This document shows positions 10,863 through 18,998 of a stretch of DNA of 43,928 nucleotides, in pieces. A model generated the notes under the pieces. That model was given only the letters and a program-made list of their open reading frames with translations, was not told where the DNA came from and did not search any database. This DNA is from Candidatus Izemoplasma sp. (GTDB taxonomy: Bacteria; Bacillota_I; Bacilli_A; Izemoplasmatales; Izemoplasmataceae), in assembly GCA_007117625.1 (NCBI GenBank), contig SKGE01000032.1:1-43928 (forward strand), given 5' to 3'. Position numbers and translations under genes: made by a program. Positions within the stretch are counted from its first letter, which is position 1; each line of letters starts with the position of its first letter.

Positions 10863-12371
10863 TTAAGCAAAGGTTTTCTTAAATGATTCGATTACTGAAC
10901 TTAGTGCTTTTGTGTCTGGTAATGTTTTTTCTTCACGAATATGCTTTAATAAGTCTTTTCCTTTGTCATCTTTTTCAAAGTACCCGTGGAGTTGTTCTTC
11001 AAAGCGTTTAATATCTTCTACTTTAACATCGTCTAAATAGCCTTTAGTCAATGTATAAATACTAACAACTTGTTTTTCAACATCCATGGTTTCATGCAAT
11101 CCTTGTTTGAGAATTTCTACCGTGCGTTTCCCACGCTCTAGTTTTTTCGTAGTAGACTCATCTAAGTCTGAACCGAACTGCGTGAAGGCTTCAAGTTCGC
11201 GGTAGCTCGCTAAATCTAAGCGCAGCGTTCCTGAAACTTTTTTAATCGCTTTAATTTGAGCAGATCCCCCAACACGAGAAACACTTAAGCCTGCATTGAT
11301 TGCCGGTCTTACCCCTGTGTAGAAAAGATCACTTTGTAAGAATATCTGTCCGTCGGTAATACTGATGACATTGGTTGGAATATACGCCGATATATCGCCT
11401 TCTTGAGTCTCGATGATTGGCAACGCGGTAATCGAACCACCACCAAGTTCATCATTGAGTTTAGCCGCGCGTTCTAATAAGCGTGAATGTAAGTAGAACA
11501 CATCCCCTGGATAGGCTTCGCGTCCTGGTGGGCGACGCAGTAACAGACTTAACTCACGATATGCAATAGCATGTTTAGTTAAATCATCATAAACAACTAA
11601 AACACTTTTTCCTTGGTGCATAAACTCTTCACCAATACTAACCCCTGCATACGGTGCTAAGTAAAGCATTGGTGCAGGCTGACTCGCACTAGCACTAACG
11701 ACGATTGTATGATCCATCGCTCCGTGTTTTTTAAGTGAATTTATTAGTCCTGCAACAGTCGATTCTTTCTGACCAATTGCAACATAAATACAAATGACAT
11801 CTTTGCCTTTTTGGTTAATGATTGTATCGAGTGCAATTGAGGTTTTACCCGTCTGACGGTCACCGATAATTAACTCACGCTGACCTCGTCCAATTGGCAC
11901 CAATGCATCAAGAACCTTAATCCCTGTTTGCAGTGGTTCATCAACAGACTTACGACTCATGACACCCGTCGCTTTACGTTCGAGTGGTCGGAATTTTTTC
12001 GTTTCAATTTTACCTAATCCGTCAATCGCTTGTCCGAGTGGATTTACTGCACGACCAATGAGTTCGTCTCCAACAGGAACTTCTAAAATACGTCCAGTTG
12101 TTTTGACTGAATCCCCTTCGCGAATCGCTGTAGACTCATCCAAAATAATAACCCCAACATTATCTTTTTCTAAGTTAAGAGCCATCCCATAAACATCATT
12201 AGGGAAAACTAAAAGTTCGCCACTCATCGCTTCTTCTAAGCCATGAACTAAAGCGATTCCGTCTCCGACACTAATCACAGTTCCAATATTCTCTGTCTTT
12301 ACTTCTTTACTATACTTTTTAATTTGTTCCTTAATCAACGCACTAATCTCAACCGGGTTGATTTTACTCAT
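10863..12371 (-). CDS. atpA: ATP synthase alpha subunit
   Basis: Non-catalytic nucleotide-binding subunit of F1, 502 aa. Walker A is GDRQTGKT (residues 170-177). [31 protein letters not shown] and the Arg-finger region [11 protein letters not shown]...VISITDGQ are visible. It lies 12 bases after atpH and forms the alpha3beta3 hexamer with AtpD. Confidence 0.98.
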   Translation of the reverse strand: MSKINPVEISALIKEQIKKYSKEVKTENIGTVISVGDGIALVHGLEEAMSGELLVFPNDVYGMALNLEKDNVGVIILDESTAIREGDSVKTTGRILEVPVGDELIGRAVNPLGQAIDGLGKIETKKFRPLERKATGVMSRKSVDEPLQTGIKVLDALVPIGRGQRELIIGDRQTGKTSIALDTIINQKGKDVICIYVAIGQKESTVAGLINSLKKHGAMDHTIVVSASASQPAPMLYLAPYAGVSIGEEFMHQGKSVLVVYDDLTKHAIAYRELSLLLRRPPGREAYPGDVFYLHSRLLERAAKLNDELGGGSITALPIIETQEGDISAYIPTNVISITDGQIFLQSDLFYTGVRPAINAGLSVSRVGGSAQIKAIKKVSGTLRLDLASYRELEAFTQFGSDLDESTTKKLERGKRTVEILKQGLHETMDVEKQVVSIYTLTKGYLDDVKVEDIKRFEEQLHGYFEKDDKGKDLLKHIREEKTLPDTKALSSVIESFKKTFA

Positions 12372-12383
12372 ACTTACACCTGC

Positions 12384-12899
12384 CTATTTAGTCAAACGTG
12401 ACTTCAATTTATTCAAACTATGATTCACTGTATCATTCAGAACCATACCGTTATATTCTACCCGCATACCGCCTGTGATTGTTGAATCAACAGTTGTTTT
12501 CACAACCACTTTGCGGTTGTACTTTTCTCCATACACTTTTTCAAGATTGCTTATGCGATCTTGATGCATTGGTTTCCCTGTAAAAACCTCAATACGCATG
12601 GTTGCATCCAACTGATCAACAAGTTTTTCATAACTTTTTCGAATCTCTTCAATCGTATTAAAACGACTGTTTTGTACTAAGACTTTAAGGAAATCTTTAA
12701 ATAATTGTGGAAAATCAAAACTATCAATAAGTGCTTGCTTCTTCAGTTTTGCAATATTTGGATGCATAAAAAAGTTCATGTTTTCTGCATCGAGTGATTC
12801 GTGAAACTTAGCAAACGCTTTTCGAATATCTTTTGTTGCCTCGTGCTCGAGCGCAAGCTCAAAAAGCGCGACGGCATATTGATCGCTGACCGCGCTCAT
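12384..12899 (-). CDS. atpH: ATP synthase delta subunit
   Basis: Peripheral-stalk subunit (171 aa) linking F1 alpha to the b subunit. The N-terminal helical domain starts at VSDQYAVALFELA, and the C-terminal region contains VDSTITGGMRVEYNGMVLNDTV, the family signature. The start overlaps the atpF stop by four bases (ATGA-type coupling). Confidence 0.94.
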   Translation of the reverse strand: MSAVSDQYAVALFELALEHEATKDIRKAFAKFHESLDAENMNFFMHPNIAKLKKQALIDSFDFPQLFKDFLKVLVQNSRFNTIEEIRKSYEKLVDQLDATMRIEVFTGKPMHQDRISNLEKVYGEKYNRKVVVKTTVDSTITGGMRVEYNGMVLNDTVNHSLNKLKSRLTK

Positions 12900-13423
12900 T
12901 GTTTTTGCACCTCACGAATCGTTTCATCTATTAAACGTTCATAGGTTGCTTCATCAATTTCTTTTGCAATAACTTTTTCGGCTAACATAGCCGCAACTTC
13001 GATAATTTCATTACGCATACGGCTTTTAGCAACCTCAATTTCTTGATCGAGGTCTTTTTGAGCGTTCTTTTTGATATTCGTTGCTTCATCTTTCGCTTTC
13101 GCAATAATCTCACGCCTTGTGTCTTCTCCACGAGATTTTGCATCTTCTAGAAGTTGTTTTGCTTCTAACTTTCCTTTTTCAAAAGCTTCTTCTGCTTCTT
13201 TTTTAAGGGTTTTCGCCTCTTCATTTCTTTCCGTCGCTTCGGTCAACTCTTTGTCCATAATGTCACGTCTCGACTCAATGAAATTGGTAACTTTTTCCCA
13301 AAAGAAAAATTTAACAACTAAGATAAGCAAGATTGTTGCAACAATCTGAATAACCATTTCCATGAGATCGATACCTAATGCGGTATCTACTAAACTTTGA
13401 ATGGCTTCTGCAAGATTTGTCAT
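12896..13423 (-). CDS. atpF: ATP synthase b subunit
   Basis: Membrane-anchored peripheral stalk (175 aa). One transmembrane segment (about residues 22-42, VIQIVATILLILVVKFFFW) is followed by a long charged coiled coil rich in Glu, Lys and Ala (residues 50-160). Only one b gene is present, so the stalk is probably a homodimer. It lies 23 bases after atpE. Confidence 0.95.
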   Translation of the reverse strand: MTNLAEAIQSLVDTALGIDLMEMVIQIVATILLILVVKFFFWEKVTNFIESRRDIMDKELTEATERNEEAKTLKKEAEEAFEKGKLEAKQLLEDAKSRGEDTRREIIAKAKDEATNIKKNAQKDLDQEIEVAKSRMRNEIIEVAAMLAEKVIAKEIDEATYERLIDETIREVQKQ

Positions 13424-13446
13424 CCTGTTGCCTCCAATCTATGTTT

Positions 13447-13728
<282 letters not shown>

Positions 13729-13764
13729 CTAATAATAAATAATTTTCTATATAGTTAACATTTT

Positions 13765-14478
13765 CTATTCAGCAACTTCTGGTTCTTCTATTGCCATTGA
13801 AAGGAAAATGGTTAACAGCATAAAGTACACAAACGCTTGAATTAAACCAAAGCCAATATTGAATATTGGGTGCAATACGAGTGTTGCAATTGAAACATTA
13901 CCGATTGTTCCAATAACAGCACCTAAAGTCCCCAGTACATCACCGAGAATATTTAGCAAATTAAAAATAACCACTGCCATAACTGAACCGCTTAACAAGT
14001 TACCAAACAAACGTAACCCCATCGCTAGCGGTGTTGAAATCTCACTGATAACGTTTAAAGGCATAAGCAAGACGCTAGGACTGCTCAAATCTTTAAACCG
14101 ATTCTTTGGTTTTCGAACCCACAGCCCCGATATTTGAATCGTCAAAAACGCAAATAAACTAAACGCTAAAGCAATTGAAATATTTGCTAAAGGGTTTGCT
14201 AATCCAAATAAAGCAGAGGTATTCGCAAACGCTAAGTAAATTAGAATCCCAACCAAAATCGGGGTAAAAGTTCGCCATTGTTTCCCATAGAACTCCTTAA
14301 TGAAATCATTAAGCTTTTCAACCATTAAAACAGCCACAAAAACAACGCCTTTAGGGCTCTCTTTTGGGTCCAGTGCTTCTACTTTTTTACCGATAACAAT
14401 CAAGATGATAATAAGCGCAACTGTAATGATCAAGCTGGCTTTTAAGTTCGGTGATAACGACGCATAAAAATCAATCAT
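13765..14478 (-). CDS. atpB: ATP synthase a subunit
   Basis: Fo stator channel protein, about 237 aa from the preferred start. It has several hydrophobic helices and the essential Arg in MGLRLFGNLLSG (Arg156). The frame is open further up to a TTG at 14517 and an ATG at 14490. The ATG at 14478 is preferred because an AAAGGA site lies about 11 bases upstream and it overlaps the atpI stop by eight bases (ATGATTGA). The protein then begins MIDFYASLSPNLK. The C-terminus is acidic (IEEPEVAE). Confidence 0.93.
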   Translation of the reverse strand: MIDFYASLSPNLKASLIITVALIIILIVIGKKVEALDPKESPKGVVFVAVLMVEKLNDFIKEFYGKQWRTFTPILVGILIYLAFANTSALFGLANPLANISIALAFSLFAFLTIQISGLWVRKPKNRFKDLSSPSVLLMPLNVISEISTPLAMGLRLFGNLLSGSVMAVVIFNLLNILGDVLGTLGAVIGTIGNVSIATLVLHPIFNIGFGLIQAFVYFMLLTIFLSMAIEEPEVAE

Positions 14479-14866
14479 TTTTCTCGCCATCCTTTGATTT
14501 ATGAAGGTATGTTCCAATTAAAAACGATAACATCAATACTATTTTGAATGAGGCGATTCCAAAAAACGCCAATACCATTTGAACAATGCTTTGTTCTCTA
14601 AAATAAACCGCAAGCACAATGATGATATAAAATGCATATCTAAAGAAGTAATTCCTCAGTGCAATAACTTTAAGCTTTTCTGGGTCTTTATAAGCTGTTT
14701 TCATGGTTGTTTTATAGTTATGACTCATCATCATGACACTTGCTAAAGCCCCTAAGAAGAAAGCAATCGCTAAATCAATATTACCAAAAATCCAAAGCCC
14801 CGCACTAACGATTATCAAATAAATCCACACGTAAAAAAAAGTTTGTATGTATAATTTTTCAGTCAT
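14471..14866 (-). CDS. atpI: ATP synthase protein I (AtpI-like)
   Basis: Small membrane protein (131 aa from the ATG at 14866) with four predicted transmembrane segments, at roughly residues 9-29, 31-48, 70-90 and 96-116. Its place before atpB matches AtpI, a factor for c-ring assembly or stability in other bacteria. Sequence conservation in this family is weak, so the call relies on topology and position. The ATG six bases further upstream is possible, but AGGAG would then be only three bases away. Confidence 0.75.
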   Translation of the reverse strand: MTEKLYIQTFFYVWIYLIIVSAGLWIFGNIDLAIAFFLGALASVMMMSHNYKTTMKTAYKDPEKLKVIALRNYFFRYAFYIIIVLAVYFREQSIVQMVLAFFGIASFKIVLMLSFLIGTYLHKSKDGEKND

Positions 14867-15083
14867 TTTCATTCGCTCCTAGTCGGTATACACGAACCAT
14901 AAAATTACGAACCGCTGCAATAGCTCCAACTACCATAAAAATAATCGTTAAGATTCGGTCCAACCCAAACAAATAATCTAGGCCGTAACCAATCAAAAAA
15001 CCCACAATAATCGCCGCTAACGCTTCGTACAAAAAACTAGAAGTAACCGCTAGAAGTTTTAACAAAAACTTCTTATCTTCCAT
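14859..15083 (-). CDS. AtpZ/AtpI-type small membrane protein
   Basis: A 74-aa protein with two transmembrane helices (about residues 18-36 and 42-60) and the pattern GFLIGYGLDYLFG, typical of the AtpZ (F0F1-ATPase accessory) family. In other bacteria AtpZ and AtpI act together in Fo assembly or cation supply. It starts at the upp stop (TAATG) and overlaps atpI by eight bases. The assignment comes from size, topology and position at the head of the atp genes. Confidence 0.75.
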   Translation of the reverse strand: MEDKKFLLKLLAVTSSFLYEALAAIIVGFLIGYGLDYLFGLDRILTIIFMVVGAIAAVRNFMVRVYRLGANEND

Positions 15084-15709
15084 TACTTCGTTCCAAACAA
15101 TCGATCCCCACAGTCACCAAGACCGGGTTCAATATATCCTTTGTCGTTTAATTTTTCATCAAGTGCCGCCAAATAAATATCGACATCAGGATATGCGTCT
15201 TCTAAAGCCTTAACACCTTCAGGACACCCAACAATACCAACATAGCGAATATCTTTAGCCCCATGGCGCTTTAACGAGTCAATCGCCGCTAAAACACTTC
15301 CACCTGTTGCGAGCATTGGGTCAACCAATAAAACTGTTGCATCTGCTATTTCTTTAGGAAACTTCTCGTAATAACTATGTGGCATTAAAGTCGCTTCATC
15401 TCGATAAAGTCCAATATGTCCAATTTTCGCTGTCGGTATCATCATATGAATCCCATCAACCATACCGAGTCCAGCACGTAGGATTGGAACGATTACCACC
15501 GCTTTCGATAATACCTTTGCAGATGTAGTCATGAGCGGCGTTTCGACTTCAACTTCTTTTGTTGATAAATCTCTCGTTATTTCATAAGCCATTAACCCAC
15601 TAAGCTCATTAACATTTTCACGGAACGTTTTCGCATCCGTTTCTTTATTACGAATTTTAGCCATTTTATGATCAATTAATGGATGATTCAAAATTGTTAG
15701 TTTTCCCAT
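15083..15709 (-). CDS. upp: Uracil phosphoribosyltransferase
   Basis: Pyrimidine salvage: uracil + PRPP to UMP. The 208-aa protein has the PRPP loop [13 protein letters not shown], the type I phosphoribosyltransferase signature, the C-terminal uracil-binding segment [16 protein letters not shown] and the N-terminal [13 protein letters not shown]. The position between rpiB and the atp operon is the same as in many Firmicutes. The glyA gene that often sits between rpiB and upp is missing. Confidence 0.97.
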   Translation of the reverse strand: MGKLTILNHPLIDHKMAKIRNKETDAKTFRENVNELSGLMAYEITRDLSTKEVEVETPLMTTSAKVLSKAVVIVPILRAGLGMVDGIHMMIPTAKIGHIGLYRDEATLMPHSYYEKFPKEIADATVLLVDPMLATGGSVLAAIDSLKRHGAKDIRYVGIVGCPEGVKALEDAYPDVDIYLAALDEKLNDKGYIEPGLGDCGDRLFGTK

Positions 15710-15720
15710 AAGGACAACTC

Positions 15721-16152
15721 CTACTTTTCAAGTTTATTAACGCGGCGTTGGTGTCTTTCTTCATTCGAGAACTCTGTATGCAACCAAACATGAACGATTT
15801 CTTTTGCAAGATCTTCTCCAATAATTCTTCCACCCATTGTTAACACATTACTGTTATTGTGTAGACGCGTTGCTTTAGCTGAAAACAAATCATGCACCAA
15901 TGCCGCACGTACACCAGAGACCTTATTCGCCTGGATGCTCATTCCAATCCCTGTTCCACATATTAAAATACCACGATCAGCTTTGCCTTGACTAACCGCA
16001 GTAGCAACCTCAACCGCAAAATCATTATAATCACAGCTCGTTAATGAATTCGTTCCTAAATCACTCACCTCGACATTTAGTGTATTTAAATATGTGAGAA
16101 TTTTAGTTTTCAACTCATAACCAGCATGGTCAGAACCAATGACAATTTTCAT
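15721..16152 (-). CDS. rpiB: Ribose-5-phosphate isomerase B
   Basis: Interconverts ribose-5-P and ribulose-5-P in the pentose phosphate pathway, feeding PRPP and so the UPP reaction. The 143-aa protein has the N-terminal [15 protein letters not shown] and the active-site Cys in [11 protein letters not shown]. The ATG at 16152 has an AGGTGATTTA site; a TTG six codons upstream is rejected because it would precede that site. RpiB and the sugar isomerase LacB are alike; the absence of lac genes favours RpiB. First gene of the rpiB-upp-atp unit. Confidence 0.93.
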   Translation of the reverse strand: MKIVIGSDHAGYELKTKILTYLNTLNVEVSDLGTNSLTSCDYNDFAVEVATAVSQGKADRGILICGTGIGMSIQANKVSGVRAALVHDLFSAKATRLHNNSNVLTMGGRIIGEDLAKEIVHVWLHTEFSNEERHQRRVNKLEK

Positions 16153-16684
16153 TAAATCACCTCGACGCAAACTTTTTCATTTCAATTATACCAAAACATC
16201 TAAAGAAAACAACCTTTTTCCTATATTTATAGGGGCTCATGAAACAATCACTAAAATTTTATAAAAAACGCTTATATGTTTTCCTTTTTTTAAAAGTTTT
16301 CCACATTCAGTTTGTTTAAATCACATAAACTGTGTTCGACCATATTTTACGCTTTTAATACAGTCTTTTTTATTGAAAAATATATCCGTTTCGAGCAAAA
16401 TCATCTAATTACGTCTATATAAGGGCTCACATTATAAGCGGAACAACACACTCGTTAAAGCTCATTATAAAGCGCTTTAAAATATTTAACTTAAGACGAA
16501 AATCCCGAAACTTTCCGAATCATCCTCGAGCTTTTAAAAGTTTTTGTTAAAGGTTTAACAGTAAGTCTACAACACAAAAGTCTAACAATATGGTTCGCGA
16601 AAAAGTAATACTAAACCTTTGTTAAGAAAAAAAGTTTTCCACACTAATTAAGGCGTCTGTTCGTCTTTTTGTAACCTGATGTAC
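16153..16684. other. 532-base intergenic region with repeats and palindromes
   Basis: No coding sequence was found on either strand. It contains the rpiB promoter (16185-16212), two identical 14-mers AAAAGTTTTCCACA (16292-16305 and 16630-16643), a 12-bp palindrome TAAAGCGCTTTA (16468-16479) and the palindrome GTTAAAGGTTTAAC (16546-16559). On the minus strand the first palindrome overlaps a TATAAT (16464-16469), and a second TATAAT lies at 16430-16435, both without clear -35 boxes. A weak plus-strand hairpin with a T5 run lies at 16650-16670. A similar TGAGCCCyTATA string occurs twice on the minus strand. Confidence 0.6.
16185..16212 (-). promoter_or_regulatory. Promoter of rpiB-upp-atp operon
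   Basis: Minus strand: -35 TTGTTT (16207-16212), 16-base spacer ending TGG, and -10 TATAAT (16185-16190), an extended -10 (TGnTATAAT). It is about 30 bases upstream of the rpiB ATG and is the only good promoter seen ahead of the ATP synthase genes. Confidence 0.65.
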
Positions 16685-17311
16685 TTAAAGCTTCAACTGC
16701 AGTTGTTTTTGAATCGCATCTGCTACAGGGGCGTAACTTTTTCGATGGATCTCACAAGGACCAAGCTTCTCAAGTGCAAGCTTATGCTCTTTGGTTGGAT
16801 ACCCTTTATTTTTTTCAAATCCATAGCCGATAAACTTCTCTGCGATGGTTTTCATGTAATTATCTCTTGCTACCTTGGCAAGGATACTAGCTGCAGCAAT
16901 CGAAGCACTTTTTTGATCACCTTTTATAATACTTAAATGGGGTTTCGATAAAGCGGGCAATGGCATAGCATCGATGAGAACATAATCAACATCGATTGTT
17001 AAACCTAAGATGGATTCTAGAAGACCTTTTTGAGTTGCTTTATAGATGTTTAAAGCATCAATCTCATTATGTTCAATAAATACAACATGGTACGCTTTAG
17101 CGTGTTTTTTTATTTCTTTCGCAAGTGTTTCTCGCTTTTTCTCAGTAAGTTTTTTTGAATCGTTTAGTCCAACAATTTTGTGACTTGGGTCTAAAACCAC
17201 AGATGCACAAACTAAAGGACCAGCCATCGGTCCTCTTCCTACTTCATCACATCCGGCTATATTTTCGTACCCTTGTTTTTGAAGCTCGATCTCGTACTTA
17301 TACATATTCAT
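16685..17311 (-). CDS. rnhB: Ribonuclease HII
   Basis: Cleaves RNA in RNA-DNA hybrids and at misincorporated ribonucleotides. The 208-aa protein has the type 2 RNase H signature GCDEVGRGPMAGP carrying the first Asp-Glu, plus IDAMPLP and KGDQKSASIAAASILAKVARD with the remaining acidic residues, and the GYPTKEH motif. The ATG overlaps the end of rbgA by 14 bases; an alternative ATG is two codons later. No clear ribosome-binding site was seen, which fits translational coupling. Confidence 0.95.
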   Translation of the reverse strand: MNMYKYEIELQKQGYENIAGCDEVGRGPMAGPLVCASVVLDPSHKIVGLNDSKKLTEKKRETLAKEIKKHAKAYHVVFIEHNEIDALNIYKATQKGLLESILGLTIDVDYVLIDAMPLPALSKPHLSIIKGDQKSASIAAASILAKVARDNYMKTIAEKFIGYGFEKNKGYPTKEHKLALEKLGPCEIHRKSYAPVADAIQKQLQLKL

Positions 17312-18155
17312 CAGTTCGATCTAAGGATAACGGTCCAAACTGTTGATTTCTAAAGTCGTGCAAGAAAATATCGATCACTCTTTCATAATTAACAATACCG
17401 CCTTTTTTTAAACACCCTCTGCGCATTCCGATACTATCGAAAAGTTCGATAATTTCTTTTCCTTCTACGCTGAAATCATAGCGGTTTTCAAAAGCCTCTT
17501 TATAGTACTTAATTAAAAGATTAAACCCATAAATAACAATCTCATCCATCGCCACAACACTATCTTTTAATGATCCGATTAAAACCAGTTTTTTTGCGAT
17601 TTCTTGATCCTCGAATTTCGGCCATAAAATTCCCGGCGTATCCAATAACTCCATATCTTCATGAATTCTAATAACCTGTAAATGTTTCGTGATTCCAGCT
17701 ACATCACCAACCTTAGTAACCCGCTTGTTTACGAGCTGATTTATCAACGTACTCTTTCCCACATTAGGGATCCCTAAAATCATCGCACGAATCGGTCTAG
17801 CAATTCTACCTCGCTTTTGTTCACGGTCAAAAACATCCTTAAGTAATCGCTTAGACTCAGCAACAATCTTTTCCACAGGTAAGGATTCTAAAGCATTGAT
17901 AGGCATAGCCGTTAAGTTTTGTTCTCGGAAGTGTTTTAACCAATCGTTTGTTACGTGTTTATCCGCTAAATCTGCTTTATTTAAAAGAAGTATTCGTGGT
18001 TTGTTTTTAGTAATCTCACGAATCATTGGATTCTGGCTCGAATAAGGCGCTCTTGCATCTAAAAGCTCAAACACAATATCGATATACTTAAGTTTTTCTT
18101 TAATTAATCGTTTGGTTTTGGCCATGTGGCCTGGATACCATTGAATTGTTTTCAT
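17298..18155 (-). CDS. rbgA: Ribosome biogenesis GTPase RbgA (YlqF)
   Basis: Circularly permuted GTPase needed for late 50S subunit assembly in Bacillus. In the 285-aa protein the G4 motif NKAD (residues 59-62) precedes G1 GIPNVGKST (128-136) and G3 DTPG (172-175), which is the permuted order. The N-terminal QWYPGHMAK is the family hallmark. It is followed by rnhB exactly as in Bacillus. The start shares its region with the lepB stop. Confidence 0.96.
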   Translation of the reverse strand: MKTIQWYPGHMAKTKRLIKEKLKYIDIVFELLDARAPYSSQNPMIREITKNKPRILLLNKADLADKHVTNDWLKHFREQNLTAMPINALESLPVEKIVAESKRLLKDVFDREQKRGRIARPIRAMILGIPNVGKSTLINQLVNKRVTKVGDVAGITKHLQVIRIHEDMELLDTPGILWPKFEDQEIAKKLVLIGSLKDSVVAMDEIVIYGFNLLIKYYKEAFENRYDFSVEGKEIIELFDSIGMRRGCLKKGGIVNYERVIDIFLHDFRNQQFGPLSLDRTDEYV

Positions 18156-18994
18156 TACTCTATCCTCCCAAAATCACTGAATGGCGTTATTCTAAAGACC
18201 ACTCTGCCATGCATGTTTTGAATTGGAATTAACCCTACAGCAGGATTTCTCGAATCACTAGAATGTGCACGGTTATCTCCGACAATATAATAATAGCCTT
18301 CAGGAATGGTTAACGAGAGTAACTCCCCCTCACAAGTTCCTAAATAACGGTCGAGATAAGGTTCATCTAAAATGAATGTTTCACCGGATCTATCCGTAAT
18401 CACAAAACGATTATTTTCACAATTAATCGTCTCCCCTGGGAGTCCGATGAGACGCTTTAAATAATACAGTTCGGTATCGATTTTCGCCACAACAATATCA
18501 TGCCTTTGGTAATCTGATTGAAAATGTTGAATAATCAATTGATCCCCAGGATAAATCGTTGGTACCATGCTTTGGCTATCTTCTAAAGCAACGCTTGTAA
18601 ACGAGAATAAAAACGTATTAATAAGTGTGAAAAATGCAAACACACCGATTAAGAAATTCGTGAAATCCATAATGCCGATATGCCATAAAACAGACAGACG
18701 CGGTCGACCGTTTTTTTCTTGTGATTGGATGATTGCTAGGAAAAAAGCGAAACAGCTATATAAAAATACAATGAACAGCACAAACTGAAACAAAAAAGCG
18801 TTGTGTACAACATCAAAATCTCTTTGGTGCGGAAACAAAAGGGGTATGATCACTATAATAATCAAGCCAAAAAGCGCCTTTAAAAATCGGCGCTTAATTT
18901 TAGTTTGATATCTTTTAACTTCATCGATACCTTTTAGAAGATCAATATTTTCTTGATCAAAATATTCATTTAACTGGCTCTCTTGTTCTGCCAT
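18155..18994 (-). CDS. lepB: Signal peptidase I with N-terminal membrane extension
   Basis: Membrane protease that removes signal peptides after Sec export. The catalytic Ser142 is in SQSMVPT and the general base Lys180 in YYLKRLIGLPGE; the GDNRAHSSDSR box starts at Gly239. At 279 aa it is longer than the usual ~180-aa Gram-positive enzyme. The extra ~110 N-terminal residues hold two more hydrophobic segments (about 39-54 and 66-90) before the usual anchor (111-135). It sits four bases downstream of the ftsK-like gene and adjoins rbgA. Confidence 0.93.
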   Translation of the reverse strand: MAEQESQLNEYFDQENIDLLKGIDEVKRYQTKIKRRFLKALFGLIIIVIIPLLFPHQRDFDVVHNAFLFQFVLFIVFLYSCFAFFLAIIQSQEKNGRPRLSVLWHIGIMDFTNFLIGVFAFFTLINTFLFSFTSVALEDSQSMVPTIYPGDQLIIQHFQSDYQRHDIVVAKIDTELYYLKRLIGLPGETINCENNRFVITDRSGETFILDEPYLDRYLGTCEGELLSLTIPEGYYYIVGDNRAHSSDSRNPAVGLIPIQNMHGRVVFRITPFSDFGRIE

Positions 18995-18998
18995 TATA

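Noticed and set aside
14479-14517. TTG or upstream ATG starts for atpB
   Set aside because: They lack a spaced ribosome-binding site; ATG 14478 has AAAGGA and the usual stop-start overlap with atpI.
16292-16643. Replication origin, suggested by two TTTTCCACA boxes in AT-rich DNA
   Set aside because: Only two imperfect DnaA boxes far apart, no dnaA or dnaN gene nearby, and no switch of gene orientation here. Kept only as an unexplained repeat.
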